A stretch of 64,000 nucleotides of DNA, taken from Panopea generosa. Its lineage: Eukaryota > Mollusca > Bivalvia > Adapedonta > Hiatellidae. Every line of letters starts with the position of its first letter. Position 1 is the stretch's first letter. Location of the stretch: positions 25,821,184 to 25,885,183 of the forward strand of contig CM055896.1 of the NCBI GenBank assembly GCA_029582155.1. The letters are read 5' to 3'. The notes beneath the pieces were generated by a model, which was not told the DNA's origin, ran no database searches, and saw nothing but the letters and a program-made list of their open reading frames with translations. Position numbers and translations under genes: made by a program. Of this stretch, positions 22,795-35,300 are shown one piece after another.

Positions 22795-22845
22795 AAGTCG
22801 CCATATTGGATACCTGCGTGACGTCATAACTGCACTTCCGGTTTA
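22795..22845 (+). promoter_or_regulatory. promoter-like motif cluster (YY1-, CRE-, ETS-like)
   Basis: Within 50 bp stand CGCCATATT (YY1-like, 22799), the palindromic CRE TGACGTCA (22819-22826) and ACTTCCGG (ETS-like, 22835-22842). This lies 85-130 bp upstream of the ATG at 22929, with no TATA box. TGACGTCA also occurs at about 20531, so chance or repeat origin is possible. Confidence 0.35.
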
Positions 22846-22928
22846 AAACATAATTGATTTATACGCTACAGCAGATGTAGAAACGTGCAATTATAGTCAC
22901 CGGCAAAAGTACTCGCAAGACTAATAAA

Positions 22929-23153
22929 ATGGATTTTAGTAACGGAGAAGGACTTTTTGCCTACAACTTTGAACCAGAATTTTCAGAAGCAGAGTTAAAT
23001 GAATTAGAAGACGAGAGAAATAGTGAGACGGCACAGTTGTTCACACACGTGAAAGATTTTTGCAGCTGCAAAAACAGTGTAATGATGCTTTCGTCTGACG
23101 AAAATACGTGCTGCAGATGCAATTTCACACTATTGGAAATTCAGAAGATTTAG
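22929..23153 (+). pseudogene. probable P2X7-type intracellular-domain ORF, frameshifted
   Basis: This single open frame of 74 codons begins MDFSNGEGLF, has an acidic stretch (EAELNELEDERNSE), and then DFCSCKNSVMMLSSDENTCC. The pattern [W/F]CxC...M....E..CC is that of the cysteine-rich intracellular ('ballast') domain of P2X7 receptors, which occurs in many stand-alone invertebrate proteins. After CCRCNF the frame stops (TAG at 23151), but in another frame GNSEDLECITEIIQRC follows immediately, with the ECIT phrase expected next in that domain. I infer a frameshift near 23125-23140, so this is probably a pseudogene or domain fragment. It lies in GSTCD intron 7, same strand, with a promoter-like cluster upstream. 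A spliced first exon of a functional gene is an alternative. Confidence 0.45.
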
Positions 23154-23159
23154 AATGTA

Positions 23160-24420
23160 TCACAGAAATAATACAGAGATGTCACAGCAATGTCTTATGA
23201 AGTTTTCACCCAAAAAGATGATAACTGTTAAACAGTCACACCGATCATGAACCAGAGATCAAACCCGAAACCCATCAATCACAACTCTGACATCTTATCA
23301 TGTAGCCTGACATTGATGATTGAATTTTTCAAAATAGTAAAATTACCCTTAGCTTGATAAAAAAAAGTAATTATTGCCGTCAGTGTTGATTTAGATCCAG
23401 ACGAGCCAGCACATTCATGCTGTACTATCAGGGTTTATACTGTTTGCTACTCAGTCAATACATTATCAAAAAAAAACACTAATTAGACCAAGAATGGAAT
23501 TAAGGGAAAATGTTTTGTTACATATATTTACCTGTCTAAGAGAGAATAAGAAATAATATTATATCTCTTTTCTTATCGTGTTTAGCTGGTGCGGCCATTG
23601 TTGCGTACTGAGAAATGGCTGATAAAATTTTGATTTCATATCCTTTTTAGTAAATTTAGATGAAGCATGAATGAGTTGGGTTTTTTTTGTGTTGTTTTAC
23701 ATAACTGGCACTGTCTTTTGGTTATTCAAATGGTGTTACTACCCAATTTGATATATGATGATTATCTATTCTACCAGTTCTCTGAACATATATGAATGTG
23801 TCTCCTTATAGGGAGTGTCATATGGAATATAATGTCTACAGGCATATTGCACAAAGTGTATGTTACTGTCCAGCTACTGGCACCCTGCTGAGCTTTCATA
23901 ATTCACCAACACCACATTCACACCATGTGGTAATGAGAAATACCCTGCCACATTGTGCATATTGTACCCTAATAAGCGTGATCACCCCAGGTTTAATGAC
24001 CCCAGGGTTTATGACAGGATGTTATATCACACAGTATTATGCCTTATTACTAATTTAAACATTTTCAGTTAATTAGGGTTTCAATATTAATGCAAACTTA
24101 CAAGTAAAAAAATTAAGTTATATGATTTTATGAATATTTTTCATAAATTGTATACCAGAACACTATTTTAACAGTCAAAAAAACTTTTCATGTATTAATG
24201 AATAAATAAAGGAACAAAGGTTTTACTTTATCTTTTTTCATTGCGAAGTTGAGGTAGTTCAAATGTCTATTCAAGAATAATGACCTAGTTGACTGTGAAA
24301 AAGCCATATATCAATAAACTAAATTGCCTATTGATTATAAAATTAATAAAATGAGTTTATGAACAATTAATGGTTGACTGAATATTTAGCATCATTTTTT
24401 GTCATCGAGGGTTTACTGTT
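23160..24420 (+). other. intron stretch, nothing recognised
   Basis: AT-rich. An 88-codon open frame at 23792-24058 shows no domain, and its composition does not suggest coding. Confidence 0.5.
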
Positions 24421-24423
24421 CAG

Positions 24424-24660
24424 ATGTTCAGTTAACCTAACCACTGTTTCCTGCAAAGGTTAACCAGTACTCGAGCACACCCAACAACCGCAAGTAACTG
24501 ATAATTTTACCACTCGAATCAGCCGTGAGAGACAAATGATTTTAAGACACAATGTTGTATGTCAGTCATCACAGAGACTGTCGCCGGGTTGGGATATGAA
24601 CTCGAAACACCAGGATTGATAGTTATACACGTAACTGACTGAGCTAATCGGGCCTGTCAC
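24424..24660 (-). repeat. tRNA-derived SINE, type 1, minus strand
   Basis: On the minus strand it has the same tRNA-like head (GATTAGCTCAGTCAGTTACG, then GAGTTCATATCCC-like B-box), then a body with 'CAGTTACTTGCGGTTGTTGG' and an end at 'CAGTGGTTAGGTTAAC' as in the copy at 7772. Full-length and diverged. Confidence 0.78.
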
Positions 24661-26754
24661 AATTAATTGGCCTTAATTTGTATTTTAATAATAACTTTTA
24701 GATACCATGTCGGAAATTTTAATTAAAAAAGTCATAATTCTATATTACTCTTGTTATTAATTTATATTCTCTATATATTATGACAAAACACCATCTTTAA
24801 TGGTTTAATATACTTGAATTATTAAGAAATTACGTAAGATTGTACCGAAATGTCAATATTTTCAAATTTTATGGCGCGAAAAGAAATCTACCTCATTTGC
24901 ATCCAATCTCCCTCATTTCAAAAGCCAATCTCCCTCATTACTTTCCAAAAAGGTTCACATGTATGCGAGAAGGATGGAGATCTTAGTGATGATGAGGATG
25001 AGTGGTAGATTGTGAGTTTTTTGTTTTTGAAAGTGTTTGTTACTGTTTAAGATGTAAGAATTAATTGCATATCTGTCAAGTAAGCTCAGCATGCAGGGTT
25101 TGGCATACATGTATATTAATTAGACCCCCCCCCAAAATGGTGACTCTGTTTATATAATTTGCTGTAGAAAAGTGTTGAGCTGTACTGCATGATACAGTGT
25201 ATGTCTGACAGGAAAATGCTTTCAAATAGTTGTTTTTGACAACTTTGGAGAAGCCTGCAATTATTATTAATATTTTAATAGATGTAACAAATCAGTATTC
25301 ATTTACATCTTACATTCATTTGTATTGTCAGGCTTTAGCTGTAGTCGAGCTTTAATAATGTTAGACAAACTTATGTGATGCCATGTATCCATGTATTTGG
25401 TCTTTTAGTCATTGATATTTTTTAATTTATTTTTTCGCTCGCTTGCTCGCCCCAATTTTTTTTTGAAAAAATTCGAAGAACACTGAATCAATTTGTTGTG
25501 GCCTTAAATAAATGGCAAAGTTCCTTCCATACAATTTGTGTTTTATCCAGTAGTTTCATACAGATTTTCATCTTTTTTTTCATCCTATGTCGATTATTTC
25601 ATTCACTCTCAAATAATTCTGAACCACTTTTTCGGGGATTTAAACCGGATTTAAGGTTTTTTCCAGGGCTTCATTGGTTTTATTGTATTTTTAACTGTTG
25701 TTAAATGTGCCTTTTTTTTATCTTTAATAAACGCCCCCACCTTGTTTAAGGGAATATACAGTAATTAAGAACAGGTTTTAATTTATTGCATGAAAGTGAC
25801 GAATCGTTCATATAAAATTAAAAATAAAATTACTTCTTAAATAACTATACATGGCAAACAACCCTACGAAGCCTCTCAATAAGTGGATCATGATGTATTA
25901 GCACATGCGATAGTATCAAGTGTATATGCAAGGATGGATCCTGAGCAAAAGTTACCAGACCAAACTAGTATTCGGAACTTGTTGTTTCTCAGTACGTATA
26001 AATAATATAATACTTACTACACTCGATACAGTTTTATTGCAGTCATCAGTATTTTTTTTTAAAAGAAAACAACAATGATGCATCATGTTAGTGAAGCCAT
26101 AACTTTTCTAATCTTGTTAATGAATCCCTTGTCTAACGGTCTCAATCCGCACACTACCGCTGCAGTTTGCTTATTTTAAAATTAAACTAATATATAACAC
26201 TTCATTATGCCCCAACTGTGTAATAAAAAATCTTCAGAGAGTAAAGTTGTCTTATCTTCTACCATTGTAATGTTATGATGATCATACAGTGGTGTCTCTC
26301 TGTTTTCTATACATTCTTTACCGAATTCGAGAATCCGGATAATGTGCGCATCAAAATACATGAGGTATCATTTGTGTACTTCTGGACATTGGCAGTCAGA
26401 AAGCTATCAAGTCACTTTTTTAAAAACAGTGAATAAGAGGTCTACAGGAATGGTTTTAGCAATACTATTAACACATTTAATTGCAATCATTTTTGTTATT
26501 ATCAAAAATTGTGCATTTCAGAAGTTAAATGAAGCTTTAATGTTTACTTTCAAAACATTGATATTCATTTGGAAAAACACAAATACTAAATAAAAAATAT
26601 AAATTCCTTCACTACAGAATCAAACATCAAAAATACAAACATGTCATTTGTATCTTTTTATGACATACTGTCCATTACAAAAACACTCTTTTAATATAAA
26701 TTAATTCATTTTTATTGGCAATAATATTCTAATATAGAATAGAAACCCATACTT
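24661..26754 (+). other. intron stretch without recognised gene
   Basis: AT-rich. A 16-bp-scale CCAATCTCCCTCATT(T/A) phrase is repeated about three times at 24880-24945. A short acidic read-out EKDGDLSDDEDEW with a stop (about 24967-25008) looks like a protein C-terminus, but nothing around it supports a gene. 'CGCTCGCTTGCTCGCCCC' (25436) looks like a repeat core. Confidence 0.45.
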
Positions 26755-26759
26755 GAAAC

Positions 26760-26965
26760 ATTGAAGATACCCTGTGCATGTCCTGGTGAGCTCAGTAAAG
26801 CGTCTGACTATCTTTCCAGTGGTCGTTAGATTTTGAATCCCCAACAGGCCACAGTTTCCATGACGATTGATATATGACATTGCATCCCATTGTCTTTTGT
26901 CTCTCACTGCTGGGTTAAGTTATTATTTATTTGCGAAGATAGGTGTGTTTGTCTGTTGGCCTTTG
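26760..26965 (+). repeat. tRNA-derived SINE, type 1, degenerate
   Basis: Head 'GTCCTGGTGAGCTCAGTAAAG' with A-box, 'TTAGATTTTGAATCCCC' as decayed B-box, 'CATGACGATTGATATATGACA' and 'TATTTGCGAAGATAGGTGTG' as body. It parallels 7772-7960. Confidence 0.65.
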
Positions 26966-27067
26966 ATGGCATAAAAATGACTCTAGATATTAAAGAAACA
27001 CAACAAATTGGCATAAAGTCCTTTGATTATTATCATCATTATTGTTGTTGTTTTGTTTTTTATTCAG

Positions 27068-27274
27068 TGCAACTTAGATTATTTCCAAGGACAGTTTGAT
27101 ATTGGTACCTGTCTGCATGCGTGTGGTGTAGCAACTGACCTAGTTCTACAGCAGTGTCTTCACAAAAACGCATCATTTGTTGTATGTCCATGTTGCTATG
27201 GCAACATACAAAATACTCATCTCATCACCTATCCCAGAAGTCAACTGTACCAGGAGGCAGACTTTACAGATAAG
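27068..27274 (+). CDS. GSTCD: GSTCD exon 8 of window (methyltransferase core)
   Basis: Acceptor TTATTCAG ends at 27067; donor AAG|GTATAT begins at 27275. Its 69 codons in phase 0 read CNLDYFQGQFDIGTCLHACG, VATDLVLQQCLHKNASFVVC, PCCYGNIQNT..., ending EADFTDK. LHACGVATD and CPCCYG are the signature of GSTCD and related Methyltransferase_32-type proteins; CPCCYG resembles the cysteine-rich catalytic/structural loop there. The longest conserved exon of the domain. Confidence 0.98.
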
Positions 27275-27808
27275 GTATATGTTAGAACCATATTCAGCTC
27301 ATCTAAGATATAATTGTGCACGTTTTTATTGTCATCCTTGTCTAAAGGGAGTGTATCAGGAAATTTTTTTAGACAAATGTCAAAATGGATAAAAAGCATT
27401 TCATTATCATTAATAAATATAAACTGATAGTTTAGTATGTCATATCCACAGAAATGTGACAAAATCAATATGTAAATTGGAGTGGTAAACTTGAAACGAA
27501 ATCCCCATTCCAAAAAAGACAACACTTAAATACTGTTTGATGACCTTTGCATCGTCATTTTGACTCTTTCTAAGATCAAACAGTTTTTACTACGTTCAGA
27601 AATCCCTTTTCAATGTGTTATTTTGGCATGTTTAAATAAATACCTTTTTGGCAATATGGAGTCAATGGTATATTGAAAAAAAATGTTTTTAGCCAATTTT
27701 AGCATTTTTGAAAATCCTAATATATTCCCTTTAAAGGATCATTTGTGACAGACGTAACATTTATTTTTTAATTCTCTCGATTAATGTCAACAATATTTCG
27801 GATGTTTA

Positions 27809-29134
27809 CGAGGGGCTTTTCAAAAGTAATGCAACTGATTATTGTGCGGCCTTGCCTTGCACGGGATTTTCGTGAAAATTATACCGATGTAGCGAGACAT
27901 CCATTCTCTACACATACATACCAAGTTTACAGGTGTACACGCAGTATTATCGCTAGTGATATAAGCAACATATAGTCATTGACACTATAGTAAAATGGTT
28001 GGCAAGAGAAGTGTAAAGGCAATTTGAGGTTATGTAAAGACTCGATGCCAGCTTGGTGTATCAGCGAAGGAGATTTTTGACGAATTGTGTGTTGTTCATG
28101 GACAGAATGAAGTGTCGTATGCCACCGTCACGAGGTGGATTAAGAAGTTTAAAAGCGGTTGTGACTCCATTAATGATGCACCAAAATTGGGACGTCCTTG
28201 TAGTGCTACTTCTAACATTATGGTTAACAAAGTATGTGATGTGGTTAAGTCTGACGCCAGACTAACTGTTCATCAGATAGCTAGTATAATTGTTATTTCA
28301 GCTGCAAGCGTATTCTGCATTCTAAAATTTAATTTAAAAATGAGACGTATTACAGCTAGATGGATCCCTCATTTGTTGTCAGACAAGCAAAAGCATGCCC
28401 GACTTGAAATCGCAAGAAACTGCTTAAAATGTTTCAAAAATATCAAAGAAAGCAGTTTTCTGACATTATTACTGGAGATGAGACATGGGTACACTTTTTC
28501 CAGCCTACCAGAAAAAATAACAACAAAATATGGGCTACCAAAAACTGTCTCCGCCCCACAATTGCCAAAAGATTGATCAGTGCTAAGAAAGCAATGTTTG
28601 TTGTTTTCTTTGATATACGTGGTCCTATTATGCAACTGGTTGTACCAAATAGAAAATCTATGACTGGTATATTTTATAAAGAAAAAGTGTTGAAGAAACT
28701 TAAATAACAATGTTTCAAACATCGCCCACACACTGGCTTAAAGCACCTATCCCTGTTGCATGACGACGCCCCTGCGCATAAGTCTGCTATTGTGACCTTG
28801 TTTTTGAACAAGGAAAGGGTTCGAGTTCTTCCACATGCACCATATTCCCCAGACCTAGCCCCATGTGACTATTTCTTGTTCCCTAAACTGATTAAACAAT
28901 TAGCTGGTAGACGGTATAGGTCCCGACAGGCCCTGGGATCCGCTGTTTATCAGTGTATGCTGGGTATACCTATAAATGAGTATGAAGATGCCTTTAAGAA
29001 ATGGATTAAACGTTTGAAACTTTGTGTACGTAACAAGGGAGATTACTTTGAGGGTATGACGCTTAAATAATTTAATATCTATCAAACGCACGCTTTATAT
29101 TACCCCAGTTGCATTACTTTTGAAATGCCCCTTG
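27809..29134 (+). mobile_element. mariner element, inactive, 1326 bp
   Basis: The inverted ends (left GAGGGGCTTTTCAAAAGTAA from 27810; right the complement with a few mismatches, to 29134) are about 28 bp and are flanked by TA on both sides (27807-27808, 29135-29136). One insertion in GSTCD intron 8, same strand as the gene. Confidence 0.95.
27995..29070 (+). pseudogene. mariner transposase, three lesions
   Basis: From ATG 27995 the frame gives an N-terminal helix-turn-helix (GVSAKEIFDELC...YATVTRWIKKF) and the linker GRP. The catalytic segment has TGDETWVH (first D), HDDAPAH (second D) and APCDYFLFP (third D) with 34 residues between the last two, that is D,D34D, the mariner signature. It ends at the TAA at 29068 after WIKRLK and YFEGM. 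Lesions seen: TGA at 28025-28027, a one-base frameshift near 28415, and TAA at 28705-28707. Catalytic residues are all kept, so inactivation is by these breaks and is moderately recent. Confidence 0.93.
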
Positions 29135-29770
29135 TATAACACGATATGCTGTTTGATATATGCACTTTTGACCATACTATAAGAGTTTTATACTCAGATT
29201 CTTCCACAGAAGGGATAGGGGTAGTAGAATGGTATGTTGAAAGTACACCGGTTCCCGTTATAACGCGGTTTTTGCTTGGCTCCCATTTTTTCGGCTGGGG
29301 GAAAAATGTCATGATATAAAACTTGAAAATCTGTGTGGATTATCAAATAACAAAAATGACAACCAAACAATATATTGTTGCCACATTTTGATTTGATCAT
29401 CGCTCATCTTCCACTCACCAATTAGCCTTGAATAGAACAAACTGTTATATCCTTTACCTCATGGTGGTTTAAAAGATAGTTTCAGTAATTGATTCATGCT
29501 AGCATTGAGTATTAACAGTTTGTAATAGTAAGAGTGATTCAATAAATGCTGACACTCACAATACACAGAAGCCATTTGCAAACTTTGTTATTATCAAGGG
29601 ATCACATGATCAAGCAACTTAGCGGTTGACAGGTATAAATAAACCGCAGGTTTTTATCACATCAGTCCTTAATCATGTCTGGAAACAGTAGAAAGAGGAA
29701 GGCATACATTTGATCATAAACACAAACTTATTTTTATTATTTTATTGTTGTAAATACTCTTTATACCTTT
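29135..29770 (+). other. intron stretch, nothing recognised
   Basis: No repeat or gene that I can name. Short open frames on the minus strand around 29100-29400 show no domain. Confidence 0.5.
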
Positions 29771-29772
29771 TT

Positions 29773-32330
29773 AGCTCACCTGAGCCAAAGGCTCACAGGT
29801 GAACTTTTGCGATCGCCTGGTGTCAATCGTCTGCAGTCCGTCGTCCGTCGTTAACTTTTAGCTTCTAACAACTTCTCCTCTGAAACCACTGAGCCAATTT
29901 TGATATTACTTCATAGAAATGTTCCTTGGGTGACCCTCTACCAAGTTTGTTCAAGTCATCTTGATTCTTCAAAAAACATGGCCGCCAGGGGGCGGGGCAA
30001 GTTTAATAAGTAAAAACTTAAAAAATCTTCTTGTCAGAAATTACTGGCTCGATTTTAAAATAATTTCACAGAAATGTTCCTTCTAGGAGCCTTCACCAAG
30101 TTTGTTCAAACCATAGTGATTCGTCAAAAAACATGGCAGCCAGTGGGTGGGGTCAGTTTACTATATAAGCAATAGTAAAAACTTAAAAAATCTTCTTGTC
30201 AGAAACTACCGGCTGGATTTTAACATAATTTCACAGAAATGTTCCTTGGGTGACCCTCTACTAAGTTTGTTCAAACCGTAGTGATTTGTCAAAAAACATG
30301 GCAGCCAGGGTGTGGGGTTAGTTTACTATATAAGTTATAGTAAAAATCTTAAAAAGTCTTCTTGTCAGAAACCATTGGGCCAATTTTGATATAACTTCAC
30401 AGAAATATTCATTTGGTGACCCTCTACCAAGTTTGTTCAAGCCATGTTGATTCGTCAAAAAACATGGCTGCCACGGGGCGGGGGCAAGTTTGATAAGTAA
30501 AAACTTAAAAAATCTTCTTGTCAGAAACTACTGGCTCGATTTTAAAATAATTTCACAGAAATGTTCCTTTGGTGACCCTCTACCAAGTTTGTTCAAACTG
30601 TAGTGATTCGTCAAAAAACATGGCAGCCAGGGGGTGGGGTTAGTTTACCATATAAGCTATAGTAAAAACTTAAAAAATCTTCTTGTCAGAAACGACTGGC
30701 TCGATTTTAAAATAATTTCACAGAAATGTTCCTTGGGTGACCCTCTACTAAGTTTGTTCAAACCGTAGTGATTCGTCAAAAAACATGGCGGCCAGGGTGT
30801 GGGGTTAGTTTACTATATAAGCTATAGTAAAAACATAAAAAATCTTCTTGTCAGAAACAACTGGGCCAATTTCGATATAATTTCACAGAAATGTTCCTTG
30901 GGTGACCCTCTACCAAATTTCTTCAAGTCAGTTTGATTTGTCAAAACACATGGCCGCCAGGGGGCGGGGCAAGTTTAATTAGTAAAAACTTAAAAAATCT
31001 TCTTGTCAGAAATTACTGGCTCGATTTTAAAATAATTTCACAGAAATGTTCCTTCCAGGATCCTTCACCAAGTTTGTTCAAACCGTTGTGAATCATCATA
31101 AAACATCGCGGCCAGGGTGTGGGGTTAGTTTACTATATAAGCTATAGTAAAAACTTAAAAAATCTTCTTGTCAGAAACTACTGGCTCGATTTTAAAATAA
31201 TTTCACAGAAATATTCCATGGGTGACCCTCTACCAAGTTTGTTCAAACAGTAGTGATTCGTCAAAAAACATGGCAGCCAGAGGGTGGGGTTAGTTTACTA
31301 AATAAGCTATAGTAAAAACTTAAAAAATCTTCTTGTCAGAAACTACTGGCTCGATTTTAAAATAGTTTCACAGAAATGTTCCTTGGGTGACTCTCTACCA
31401 ATTTTGTTCAAGCCATCTTGATTCGTCAAAAAACATGGCAGCCAGGGGTAGGGGTTAGTTTTGATGTCAAATTACTTCCCCTGTTTTGTCTGTATATAGC
31501 AATTATTATAAGAAGAGGTAATAAACTCTTTAAATAAACTATTGTTTTGCTATTATTATACAATATTATACTAGATATAAGTTTTAAAAGATAATTCATC
31601 ATAAAAAGATGAATGATACAATTATTATCAATGTTTGAAATATTATTCAAATATCATTAACCATTTTAAGATAGGTGTTTTTCTGAATATAAAAGTCAGC
31701 GTTTTTATGGTTCAGACAGGGATGGTTTACTGCTTCATAATAAAGCAATACCATATTTTTAGCTAGTTTCATTACAGCAAGAAGTCTGCTTGAGACTTTC
31801 AGTGTCAAAGTGTAATTGAAATCTTGGAGGAGGAGCTTAATTGTTTTTGGGGGAGAGTGCACTGCTACAAAGATTCTTTCAAGTGATATACTTTGGGAAG
31901 GCTTGTGTTTGAAACTCATAGGAATATTTATTGTGCTGGAACTGTGGATTGTTTCATGCACAATAGTTTAGTCTGATGCTTTAGTTTGAAACTGTTCTCA
32001 AACATAACAGGTTAGTTTTGTGCTGGAACTGGATATTTATCTTAGTTTGAAGACTTAGCATCTATAGTAAAAACTTCAGAAGCCTTCTTGTCAGAATCTA
32101 CTGACCTGATTTTGATGTAATTTCACTGACATTTACCATGGGTGAACCTCTACCAAGTTTGAACTCTTCTACGCATCTGTTACATCTTCAAAACAAATCA
32201 AAATTCTAACTACTTGCCCATCTCATCTTTCTGGAATTTTGAGCGTACATGTATTATATAATCTACTGATGTTGGGTGACTCAAGGTCAGTCAGGTGAGT
32301 GATATAGGGCCATCTTGGCCCTCTTGTTAT
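29773..32330 (+). repeat. dispersed repeat, family B, long copy (~2.5 kb)
   Basis: The head TTTAGCTCACCTGAGCCAAAG is followed by 'GCGATCGCCTGGTGTC' and 'GTCCGTCGTCCGTCG'. About nine units of 170-180 bp follow with CTTCTTGTCAGAAACTACTGG-like, AGAAATGTTCCTTGGGTGAC and 'AAAAAACATGGC(A/C)GCCAGG' phrases. The tail is GGCCCTCTTGTTAT (about 32316-32329). An unrelated stretch at 31460-32050 interrupts the units. No ORF. Confidence 0.85.
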
Positions 32331-32372
32331 AATAACCAGGTATCATCAAATCTGTTGGTTGCACTCAACAAT

Positions 32373-35300
32373 ATTTACTTGAATTATGGCCATTTGATTA
32401 CAATGCATATATACTCTTGTGCGTCCAACTCCTCATTCACTATATGGTTGATTGCTGTGATATTTGGTGTGGTGAATTATGGCCATTTGATTACAATGCA
32501 TACATACTCTTGTGTGTCCCAACTCCTCATTCACTATAAGGTTGATTGCTGTGATATTTGGTGTGGTGAATTATGGCCATTTGATTACAATGCATACATA
32601 CTCTTGTGTGTCCCAACTCCTCATTCTCTATAAGGTTGATTGCTGTGATATTTGATGTGGTGAATTATGGCCATTTGATTACAATGCATACATACTCTTG
32701 TGTGTCCCAACTCCTCATTCACTATAAGGTTGATTGCTGTGATATTTGGTGTGGTGAATTATGGCCATTTGATTACAATGCATACATACTCTTGTGTGTC
32801 CCAACTCCTCATTCACTATAAGGTTGTTTGCTGTGATATTTGGTGTGGTGAATTATGGCCATTTGATTACAATGCATACATACTCTTGTGTGTCCCAACT
32901 CCTCATTCTCTATAAGGTTGATTGCTGTGATATTTGATGTGGTGAATTATGGCCATTTGATTACAATGCATACATACTCTTGTGTGTCCCAACTCCTCAT
33001 TCACTATAAGGTTGATTGCTGTGATATTTGGTGTGGTGAATTATGGCCATTTGATTACAATGCATACATACTCTTGTGTGTCCCAACTCCTCATTCACTA
33101 TAAGGTTGATTGCTGTGATATTTGGTGTGGTGAATTATGGCCATTTGATTACAATGCATACATACTCTTGTGTGTCCCAACTCCTCATTCACTATAAGGT
33201 TGATTGCTGTGATATTTGGTGTGGTGAATTATGGCCATTTGATTACAATGCATACATACTCTTGTGTGTCCCAACTCCTCATTCACTATAAGGTTGATTG
33301 CTGTGATATTTGGTGTGGTGAATTATGGCCATTTGATTACAATGCATACATACTCTTGTGTGTCCCAACTCCTCATTCACTATAAGGTTGATTGCTGTGA
33401 TATTTGGTGTGGTGAATTATGGCCATTTGATTACAATGCATACATACTCTTGTGTGTCCCAACTCCTCATTCACTATAAGGTTGATTGCTGTGATATTTG
33501 GTGTGGTGAATTATGGCCATTTGATTACAATGCATACATACTCTTGTGTGTCCCAACTCCTCATTCACTATAAGGTTGATTGCTGTGATATTTGGTGTGG
33601 TGAATTATGGCCATTTGATTACAATGCATACATACTCTTGTGTGTCCCAACTCCTCATTCATTATAAGGTTGATTGCTGTGATATTTGGTGTGGTGAATT
33701 ATGGCCATTTGATTACAATGCATACAAAATCTTCTGTGCCCCAACTCCTCATTCACTATAAGGTTGTTTGTTGTGATATTTGGTGTGGTGAATTATGGCC
33801 ATTTGATTACAATGCATACATACTCTTGTGTGTCCCAACTATTCATTCATTACAAGGTTGATTGCTGTGATATTTGGTGTGGTGAATTATGGCCATTTGA
33901 TTACAATGCATACATACTCTTGTGTGTCCAACTCCTCATTCACTACAAGGTTGATTGCTGTGATATTTGGTGTGGTGAATTATGGCCATTTGATTACAAT
34001 ACATGCATACTCTTGTGTGTCCCAACTCCTCATTCACTATAAGGTTGTTTGTTGTGAAATTTGGTGTGGTGAATTATGGCCATTTGATTACAATGCATAC
34101 ATACTCTTGTGTGTCCCAACTCGTCATTCACTATGAGGTTGATTGCTGTGATATTTGGTGTGGTGAATTATGGCCATTTGATTACAATGCATACATACTC
34201 TTGTGTGTCCAACTCCTCATTCATTATAAGGTTGATTGCTGTGATATTTGGTGTGGTGAATTATGGCCATTTGATTACAATGCATACATACTCTTGTGTG
34301 TCCCAACTCCTCATTCATTATAAGGTTGATTGCTGTGATATTTGGTGTGATGAATTATGGCCATTTGATTACAATGCATACATACTCTTGTGTGTCCAAC
34401 TCCTCGTTCACTATAAGGTTGATTTCTGTGATATTTGGTGTGGTGAATTATGGCCATTTGATTACAATGCATACATACTCTTGTGTGTCCCAATTCCTCA
34501 TTCACTATAAGGTTGATTGTTGTGCTATTTGATGTGGTGAATTATGGCCATTTGATTACAATGCATACATACTCTTGTGTGTCCCAACTCTTCATTCACT
34601 ATAAGGTTGATTGCTGTGATATTTGGTGTGGTGAATTATGGCCATTTGATTACAATGCATACATACTCTTGTGTGTCCCAACTCTTCATTCACTATAAGG
34701 TTGATTGCTGTGATATTTGGTGTGGTGAATTATGGCCTTTGATTACAATGCATACATACTCTTGTGTGTCCCAACTCCTCATTCATTATAAGGTTGATTG
34801 CTGTGATATTTGGTGTGGTGAATTATGGCCATTTGATTACAATGCATACATACTCTTGTGTGTCCCAACTCCTCATTCATTATAAGGTTGATTGCTGTGA
34901 TATTTGGTGTGGTGAATTATGGCCATTTGATAACAATGCATACAAAATCTTCTGTGCCCCAACTCCTCATTCACTATAAGGTTGTTTGTTGTGATATTTG
35001 GTGTGGTGAATTATGGCCATTTGATTACAATGCATACATACTCTTGTGTGTCCCAACTATTCATTCATTACAAGGTTGATTGCTGTGATATTTGGTGTGG
35101 TGAATTATGGCCATTTGATTACAATGCATACATACTCTTGTGTGTCCAACTCCTCATTCACTACAAGGTTGATTGCTGTGATATTTGGTGTGGTGAATTA
35201 TGGCCATTTGATTACAATACATGCATACTCTTGTGTGTCCCAACTCCTCATTCACTATAAGGTTGTTTGTTGTGAAATTTGGTGTGGTGAATTATGGCCA

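Noticed and set aside
27023-27313. 96-codon frame starting at ATG 27023
   Set aside because: It contains the true GSTCD exon 8 but its first 15 codons are intron (before the acceptor at 27067) and its end runs past the donor at 27275.
28369-28731. 120-codon frame on the minus strand
   Set aside because: Shadow of the mariner transposase on the opposite strand.
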